NCBI GenBank assembly: GCA_026967495.1
Contig: CP114060.1
Coordinates: 1,674,001 to 1,738,000, forward strand
Length of the DNA: 64,000 nucleotides
Source: Rouxiella badensis
GTDB lineage: Bacteria; Pseudomonadota; Gammaproteobacteria; Enterobacterales; Enterobacteriaceae
Direction of reading: 5' to 3'
This document shows positions 58,842 to 64,000 of this stretch, one piece after another. Below the pieces are notes generated by a model. The model had not been told where the DNA came from and did not search any database. It saw nothing but the letters and a program-made list of their open reading frames with translations. Numbering within the stretch: position 1 is the stretch's first letter; each line of letters starts with the position of its first letter. The translations under genes and the position numbers were made by a program.

Positions 58842-60065
58842 TCAGTCTGCCAATAGCTCGAGGGCGAATCGAACGCCGTCGACCAGCCGTTCAACGTCCT
58901 GCTGGGTATTATAGGGCGCAAAGGAGGCGCGCAAGGAGCCACTGACGCCAAGCGCCTCGGTTAAAGGTTGGGCGCAGTGTTGGCCGGCGCGCAGTGCCAC
59001 GCCTTTCTCGGCCAGCAAGGCAATGATATCACTGTGGTGTACCCCTGCGATATCAAACGCCAGCAGCGATGAACCGCTGCGACGGAAGCTGCGAAAACCG
59101 GGGACGGCGCTGAGCGCTTTTTCTGCGTTGTCTGCCAACTGCGCGCTATAGCGCTCAGCGGCGATACGGTCTAGGGTGCTCAACCATTGAACGGCCGACC
59201 CCAAACCCAGCACGCCCGCGATGTTAGGCGTACCGGCTTCGAAGCGATGCGGTGCCTGTTGCGGAGTAAAGCGCTGCATGTCGGTATGGGTCAGCATTTT
59301 TCCGCCGCCGTGCCATGGCTGCATCGATTCCAGTCGCTCACTTTTGCCATAAAGCACGCCAATCCCCGTTGGGCCATACAGTTTGTGCCCTGAGAAAGCG
59401 TAAAAATCTGCGTCGAGTGCCTGTACGTCTGTTTCGCCATGCACCACACCCTGCGCACCGTCGACCATAACGGGCGTGCCGTTGGCGTGACAGAGGGCAA
59501 TTGCGGTCGCGAGGTCGGGCTGTCCACCGGTTACATTAGACATCTGGCCGATAGCCAACAGGCGAGTGCGTGAATTAAGCAATGCGGGCAGGGCAGAGAT
59601 GTCGGGCAGAAAGTCGGCGTTCAGCGGGAGTGTCACCACCTTTGCCTGACACTGTGCTGCCAGCATGAGCCAAGGGACGAGGTTGGCATGATGTTCGGCC
59701 TGACTGACAATAATCTCGTCGCCCGGCTGTAAACGCGGGCGTAGATAGCTTTGCGCAACCAGGTTTATTGACTCGGTGGTGCCGCGTGTCCAGACGATAT
59801 CCTCTACGCGGGGAGCATGAATAAAATCGGCGACCTGCTGGCGTGCCTGCTCATAGGCCAGTGTTAAAGATTGTGCCGCTTTATGCTGGCTGCGGTGCAC
59901 CGTGGCCCCTGCGTTTTGATAATAATTCACCGTCGCGTCAATCACCGTCTGCGGCGTGAGCGCAGTCGCGGCACTGTCTAAATAGCACAGTGTCTGAGCC
60001 GCGTCTTGGTTTAACGCGGGGAAATGGCGGCGAAATTCGGTGAAATCAAAAGGCGTATTGGTCAT
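58842..60065 (-). CDS. csdA: CsdA, cysteine desulfurase
   Basis: 407 residues from the ATG at 60065 (AGGATTTTTG before it); an in-frame TTG three bases upstream is less likely. Class V PLP aminotransferase that strips sulfur from cysteine. PLP Lys in YAFSGHKLYGPTGIGVLYG, persulfide Cys in ALRAGQHCAQPL, and WTRGTTESINLVAQ. No frame break. Leader of the csdA-csdE unit. Confidence 0.95.
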   Translation of the reverse strand: MTNTPFDFTEFRRHFPALNQDAAQTLCYLDSAATALTPQTVIDATVNYYQNAGATVHRSQHKAAQSLTLAYEQARQQVADFIHAPRVEDIVWTRGTTESINLVAQSYLRPRLQPGDEIIVSQAEHHANLVPWLMLAAQCQAKVVTLPLNADFLPDISALPALLNSRTRLLAIGQMSNVTGGQPDLATAIALCHANGTPVMVDGAQGVVHGETDVQALDADFYAFSGHKLYGPTGIGVLYGKSERLESMQPWHGGGKMLTHTDMQRFTPQQAPHRFEAGTPNIAGVLGLGSAVQWLSTLDRIAAERYSAQLADNAEKALSAVPGFRSFRRSGSSLLAFDIAGVHHSDIIALLAEKGVALRAGQHCAQPLTEALGVSGSLRASFAPYNTQQDVERLVDGVRFALELLAD

Positions 60066-60262
60066 CAAAAATCCTGGTCATACCGGCGAATACGTTAATC
60101 GGTTAAAGGCCTGCATATAATGAAACAAGCGTCTTATATCACCTTTAGGAATGCTTACCTGGAAATATACCAGAAGCTTGTTATGCTGAAATGGAGTGTC
60201 TATCGAATTTTAGCGATATCTTTATCCTGAAATTCAAGCATTTTAATCTACAGGAGTTAATT

Positions 60263-60484
60263 ATGAAGAAGATCTTCGCCGTAGTTTCAGCTGTTTTACT
60301 TGCCGGTACCCTTGCTGCTTGTTCAAGCAATTATGTGATGCATACTAACGATGGACGCACTATCGTTGCAAACGGTAAACCAAGCACAGACAGTGACACC
60401 GGTATGATCAGCTACACGGATGCCTATGGTAACAAACAGCAGATCAATAAGTCAGAAGTAAAAGAGATGGTCGAAGGTAACTAA
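60263..60484 (+). CDS. ygdI: YgdI, small YgdI/YgdR-family lipoprotein
   Basis: 73 residues. The start at 60263 (MKKIFAVVSAVLLAGTLAAC) follows ACAGGAGTTAATT and gives lipobox LAAC. Paralogue of ygdR at 32136. Function unknown. The gcvB terminator lies 11 bp after the stop and also ends this gene from the other side. Confidence 0.95.
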   Translation: MKKIFAVVSAVLLAGTLAACSSNYVMHTNDGRTIVANGKPSTDSDTGMISYTDAYGNKQQINKSEVKEMVEGN

Positions 60485-60494
60485 TCCTTCAGGC

Positions 60495-60688
60495 AAAAAA
60501 AGCACCGCAAAATGCGGTGCTAAAAAATCACTTTGGACAGACAGGGTAATGTACAGGAAGTGAAAATTTGTAGCACTTAAGCTACTGGTCTGGATTGCCA
60601 GACAATACAAACACAACATCACAACCACTAGCCAAAAGCATCACGGCATCCTCATACCACTCAACTTTTCGTTCCGGCTACAGGAAGT
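60495..60688 (-). ncRNA. gcvB: GcvB small RNA
   Basis: Divergent from gcvA, as in E. coli. It starts ACTTCCTGTAGCCGGAACGA and contains the G/U-rich target-binding stretch GGTTGTGATGTTGTGTTTG, the second conserved block CACTTCCTGTACATTACCC TGTCTGTCC, and the terminator GCACCGCATTTTGCGGTGC with seven T. Length about 194 nt (about 205 in E. coli). It is an Hfq-dependent repressor of amino-acid and peptide transporters (dppA, oppA, livJ) and is activated by GcvA. The 5' end is set by alignment and is sure to within a few bases. Confidence 0.95.
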
Positions 60689-60816
60689 GGCGCAACTATA
60701 GGTTTTTGCCTGTACATCCTCAATGGACAATTTATAATGTCTCGGATTAAAAAAACTAATAACTAAAATTGTGCACGGGTCTTTGGCCCGCGGCCTGAAT
60801 GAGAAGTATCCACTTC

Positions 60817-61743
60817 ATGTCTAAACGTTTACCCCCACTTAACTCATTGCGTGTGTTTGACGCAGCGGCGCGGCACCTGAGTTTTACCAAGGCGGCCGAG
60901 GAGCTTTTCGTCACACAGGCCGCAGTAAGCCACCAGATCAAGTCACTTGAGGACTTTTTGGGCTTAAAACTGTTTCGCCGACGCAATCGATCACTTTTGT
61001 TGACCGAAGAAGGGCAGAGTTATTATCTCGATATTAAAGAAATTTTCTCGTCGCTGAATGAGGCAACCCGCAAGCTTCAGGCGCGCAGTGCGAAAGGCGC
61101 GCTGACCGTCAGTTTGCCGCCGAGCTTTGCCATCCAGTGGCTGGTTCCGCGTCTCTCTGGCTTTAACTCAGCTTATCCGGGGATCGACGTTCGTATTCAG
61201 GCCGTTGATAGAGAAGAAGATAAATTATCGGATGACGTAGACGTGGCAATCTTCCACGGTCGAGGTAACTGGCCGGGACTGCGCACCGAGCGTTTATACG
61301 CCGAATATCTCCTGCCGGTTTGCGCGCCTTCGCTATTAATGGGCGATAATGCGTTGAAGACGCCGGAAGACTTATCCAAACACACGCTACTGCACGACGC
61401 CTCGCGCCGTGACTGGCTTGCGTATACCAAGCAGCTGGGTTTGCAGCATATTAACGTGCAGCAGGGACCGATATTCAGCCACAGTGCAATGGTGGTTCAG
61501 GCGGCGGTGCATGGTCAGGGTGTGGCGCTGGCGAATAATGTGATGGCGCAGACTGAGATTGAGGCGGGCCGCCTGGTGTGCCCGTTTAATGAAGTTTTAA
61601 TCAGTAAAAACGCTTTTTATCTGGTTTGTCATGACAGTCAGGCAGAACTGGGTAAAATAGCCGCCTTTCGTCAGTGGATCCTCGCGCGCGCTGCCAGCGA
61701 ACAAGAAAGGCTGCGCTTCCGCTACGATCAACCGCAGATATAG
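60817..61743 (+). CDS. gcvA: GcvA, LysR-type regulator of glycine cleavage and gcvB
   Basis: 308 residues from the ATG at 60817 (MSKRLPPLNSLRVFDAAARH), the E. coli start; an in-frame ATG at 60799 is less likely. HTH in AEELFVTQAAVSHQIKSLED, effector domain with SLPPSFAIQWLVPRLSGFNS and QGPIFSHSAMVVQAAVHGQG. Activates gcvTHP with glycine, represses it with GcvR and purines, and activates gcvB, whose start lies 128 bp upstream on the other strand. Confidence 0.96.
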   Translation: MSKRLPPLNSLRVFDAAARHLSFTKAAEELFVTQAAVSHQIKSLEDFLGLKLFRRRNRSLLLTEEGQSYYLDIKEIFSSLNEATRKLQARSAKGALTVSLPPSFAIQWLVPRLSGFNSAYPGIDVRIQAVDREEDKLSDDVDVAIFHGRGNWPGLRTERLYAEYLLPVCAPSLLMGDNALKTPEDLSKHTLLHDASRRDWLAYTKQLGLQHINVQQGPIFSHSAMVVQAAVHGQGVALANNVMAQTEIEAGRLVCPFNEVLISKNAFYLVCHDSQAELGKIAAFRQWILARAASEQERLRFRYDQPQI

Positions 61744-61823
61744 AAGACTTCTATAAAAGAAAAAATTTCGATATCCAGAGTATCAACGCTTCTGGAATTT
61801 GAAACTAAAGGATAACACTAGCT

Positions 61824-62220
61824 ATGAGCAGTCGTGCAATGTTGATTTTTGCCGCCATCAGCGGCTTTTTCTATGTCGCCTTTGGCGCATTCGGCGCACA
61901 TGTATTAAGCCAATCGCTGGGGCTCTGCCGAGATGGCGTGGATTCAAACCGGATTAAATTACCAGAGTGTTCACACGCTGGCGATATTGGCTCTGGGCGT
62001 TGCCATGCAGCGTCGCAGCAGCCTCTGGTTTTATTGGAGCGGCGCCTGTCTGGCTCTGGGAACCGTATTATTCAGCGGCAGTCTTTACTGCCTGGCGCTG
62101 TCAGGACTCAAATTCTGGGTCTTCGTTACACCGATCGGTGGAACCTTCTTCCTGATCGGTTGGATATTGATGTTAGTCGGCGCGCTGCGTCTGGGACAAA
62201 AGGCACAACGCCATGAATAA
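61824..62220 (+). CDS. ygdD: YgdD, DUF423 inner-membrane protein (one-base insertion in this sequence)
   Basis: Four-helix membrane protein of 131 residues after correction, same as E. coli. The N-terminal part reads MSSRAMLIFAAISGFFYVAF to VLSQSLG; the frame then breaks at 61919-61925 (GGGGCTC for GGGCTC) and one base less gives LGSAEMAWIQTGLNYQSVHT followed by WFYWSGACLALGTVLFSGSL. Function unknown. It overlaps rlmM by 8 nt. Confidence 0.92.
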
Positions 62221-63316
62221 TAAACTCGCACTCTACTGCCGTTCTGGCTTCGAAAAAGAATGCGCGGCGGAAATCACCGCCAAAGCGGCCGAGAAAGAGA
62301 TCTTCGGTTTCGCCCGCGTTAAAGAAGACAGCGGCTATGTGCTGTTTGAGTGCTACCAGCTGGAAGACGCCGATCGGCTGGCGAAGGAAATTCCTTTCCG
62401 TGAGCTTATCTTTGCCCGCCAGATGCTGGTTGTTGGCGAGCTGCTTAAAGACCTGCCGCCTGAAGACCGTGTAACACCTATTGTGGGTATGTTGCAGGGC
62501 GTTATCACTAACGGCGGCGAGCTTCGCGTTGAGGTCCCTGACACCAACGAAAGCAAAGAACTGACCAAATTCTGCCGCAAACTGACTGTGCCGCTGCGTT
62601 CGGCAATGCGTGAAGCGCGCGTATTAGGTAAAAAGAGAATGCGCAGCGTCCTGTGGTGCACGTATTCTTTATCGCACCGGGCTGCTGCTATGTGGGTTAC
62701 TCCTACAGTAACAACAATTCTCCGTTCTACATGGGGATCCCGCGTCTCAAGTTCCCATCCGACGCGCCAAGTCGCTCTACGCTGAAACTGGAAGAGGCGT
62801 TCCACGTCTTTATTCCGGCCGACGAATGGGAAGAGCGACTGGCCAGCGGAATGTATGCGGTCGATTTGGGTGCATGTCCGGGGGTGGACCTATCAGCTGG
62901 TTCAGCGCAGCATGATGGTAGACGCTATCGATAACGGCCCGATGGCACCGAGTTTGATGATGACCGGTCAGGTGACACATCACCGCGAAGACGGCTTCAA
63001 ATATAAGCCAACGCGCAGCAACATTTACTGGCTGGTGTGCGATATGGTCGAAGTGCCGGCCAAGGTTTCGGCGCTGATGGGCGACTGGCTGGTTAACGGC
63101 TGGTGTCGTGAGGCTATTTTCAACCTCAAGCTGCCGATGAAAAAGCGCTACGAAGAAGTTTCGCAGATCCTTGCACACATGAAGAGCCGTTTGGCCGAAA
63201 ACGACATCAACGTTGAAATCTTTGCCAAGCAGCTGTATCACGACCGCGAAGAGGTAACGGTTCACGTCCGCAGGTTCTGGGCAGCGGTTCCTGGCCGTCG
63301 CGACGAGCGCTATTAA
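62213..63316 (+). CDS. rlmM: RlmM, 23S rRNA 2'-O-ribose C2498 methyltransferase (two deletions in this sequence)
   Basis: SAM-dependent enzyme; N-terminal THUMP-like domain (KLALYCRSGFEKECAAEI), then the Rossmann methyltransferase. The SAM motif is DLGACPGGWTYQLV after correction, and the C-terminal FNLKLPMKKRYEEVSQILA and VTVHVRRFWAAV are conserved. The frame breaks at five A (62630-62634; one missing, VLGKKENAQRPVVHVFF restored) and at five G (62880-62884; two missing). Corrected length is about 368 (366 in E. coli). It overlaps ygdD by 8 nt. Confidence 0.94.
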
Positions 63317-63361
63317 ATCCTCGTCGTTCTTGTTGCTGTAGCAGCGTTGCCTGCCTTAGCT

Positions 63362-63397
63362 CTCCCCGAACACTGACTTATGTCAGTGTTCGGGGAG
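63362..63397. repeat. Perfect 16-bp inverted repeat between convergent rlmM and xni
   Basis: Arms CTCCCCGAACACTGAC and GTCAGTGTTCGGGGAG flank the 4-nt loop TTAT. No T-run follows on either side, so it is an unusual terminator or another hairpin element. Confidence 0.85.
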
Positions 63398-63441
63398 GCG
63401 ACTTTATGGGTGCCTTGCCACGTCATAACTCAATTTACGGT

Positions 63442-64000
63442 TCAATTTTTGAGCCGTAAATCTTGCAGATTCCCGTTTAAAACCACATTTTTTTGCAGCG
63501 TAGAGACGCGGCGGCAGGCAAAGGCCAGCTCCTGATATTCACGCAACTTCTCCCGCCATTTCTCCGGTACGTCTTGCAGATTCTCATAGAGTGCTTCGAG
63601 CGTAGGATACTGCGCGAGCAGCGTTACTGCTGTTTTGGGTCGATGCCCGGCACGCCAGGGATCTTGCTGCTGCTGATACCTGCGAGTCCCCAGTAGTCGG
63701 TAAGCTGAGTCGGTAATACCCCGAAGCTGGATTGGACAAAAGGCATGTCGAGCCAGCGTTTCTGGAAATAATCGCGTATCTGCACCTGCGGCGCTAGGAG
63801 TTGGCAGTAGCCTTTATCGGTCGAGACAATGGTCACCTGATGGCCAGCGCCGGCCACCTTGGCGGTCAGGGTAGCGGCAAGATCATCGGCTTCTTGTCCT
63901 GCCGAATGCCAGCAGGCAATGCCCTGGCTCTCAAAGCCGGCCTTCAGTGCGGGCATCTCGGCAAACAGGTTTTCTGGCATCGGAGAACGACCCGCTTTGT
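63442..64000 (-). CDS. xni: Xni (YgdG/ExoIX), flap endonuclease-like protein; 5' end outside window, one-base deletion in this sequence
   Basis: Polymerase-I-like 5' nuclease family. Visible parts: KAGRSPMPENLFAEMPALKAG, ADDLAATLTAKVAGAGHQVT, VSTDKGYCQLL, DYFQKRWLDMPFVQSSFGV, and DYWGLAGISSSKIPGVPGI with the helix-hairpin-helix. The frame breaks at four T on the plus strand (63633-63636, A run on the coding strand): one more base gives GIDPKTAVTLLAQYPTLEAL and the family end NLQDLRLKN with the stop at 63442. The first 70-75 residues lie beyond the window. In E. coli it follows rlmM on the opposite strand in the same way. Confidence 0.9.

Overview
This is chromosomal DNA of a member of the order Enterobacterales. 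From about 16 kb to the right end the gene order is the Escherichia coli 63-64 min order (lysR-lysA ... galR ... omrA/omrB-aas-lplT-tas-ygdR-mutH-rppH-ptsP-lgt-thyA-ppdA-ppdB-ygdB-ppdC-recC-ptrA-recB-recD-argA-amiC-three tRNA-fMet-mltA-tcdA-csdE-csdA-ygdI-gcvB/gcvA-ygdD-rlmM-xni). The proteins are clearly diverged from E. coli, and the flanking accessory genes suggest a Yersiniaceae/Hafniaceae-type genus (Serratia, Rahnella, Ewingella, Hafnia relatives). The species cannot be fixed from the window alone.

Layout. 1-6.1 kb: a complete RND tripartite efflux operon on the minus strand (periplasmic lipoprotein adaptor, AcrB-type pump, OprM-type outer-membrane lipoprotein) that converges on the tail of a second outer-membrane factor gene. 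6.1-10.9 kb: an intergenic stretch with an FNR-type box and a terminator (possible small RNA), a glucose/maltose-type PTS permease, two unrecognised genes, and a HutC-type GntR regulator with probable operators at its own gene and at the PTS gene. 11-15.7 kb: a YddA/SbmA-like ABC exporter, a secreted TPR protein, a metallo-beta-lactamase-fold protein with a degenerate metal site, and a divergent LysR regulator. 15.7-24.2 kb: lysR/lysA and galR, between which lies a beta-glucoside-type PTS locus (IIA, IIC, 6-phospho-beta-glucosidase, IIB, UxuR-like GntR, acetyltransferase) with three matching palindromic operators. 24.5-27.2 kb: a BisC/TorZ-like molybdoenzyme and the twin sRNAs OmrA and OmrB. 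27.3-64 kb: conserved core, including phospholipid salvage (aas-lplT), mismatch repair (mutH), nitrogen PTS (ptsP), lipoprotein and dTMP synthesis (lgt-thyA), RecBCD, arginine and cysteine-sulfur functions, initiator tRNAs and the GcvA/GcvB pair.

Sequence quality dominates the reading. About 30 genes or RNAs carry single-base indels although most must be functional (thyA, lysA, ptsP, argA, recC, rlmM, all three initiator tRNAs). Two error classes explain nearly all of them: bases missing from A or G runs, and one extra base inside the hexamer GAGCTC or GGGCTC/GAGCCC. Undoing them restores the expected family length in each gene. The second class is the most interesting observation here: 15 convincing sites, no intact GGGCTC/GAGCCC found by eye, and only two intact GAGCTC. 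I read this as a consensus basecalling artefact over a modified DNA motif, which would make it indirect evidence for a DNA modification system in the strain. Broken genes are therefore annotated as single CDSs with the indel position given.
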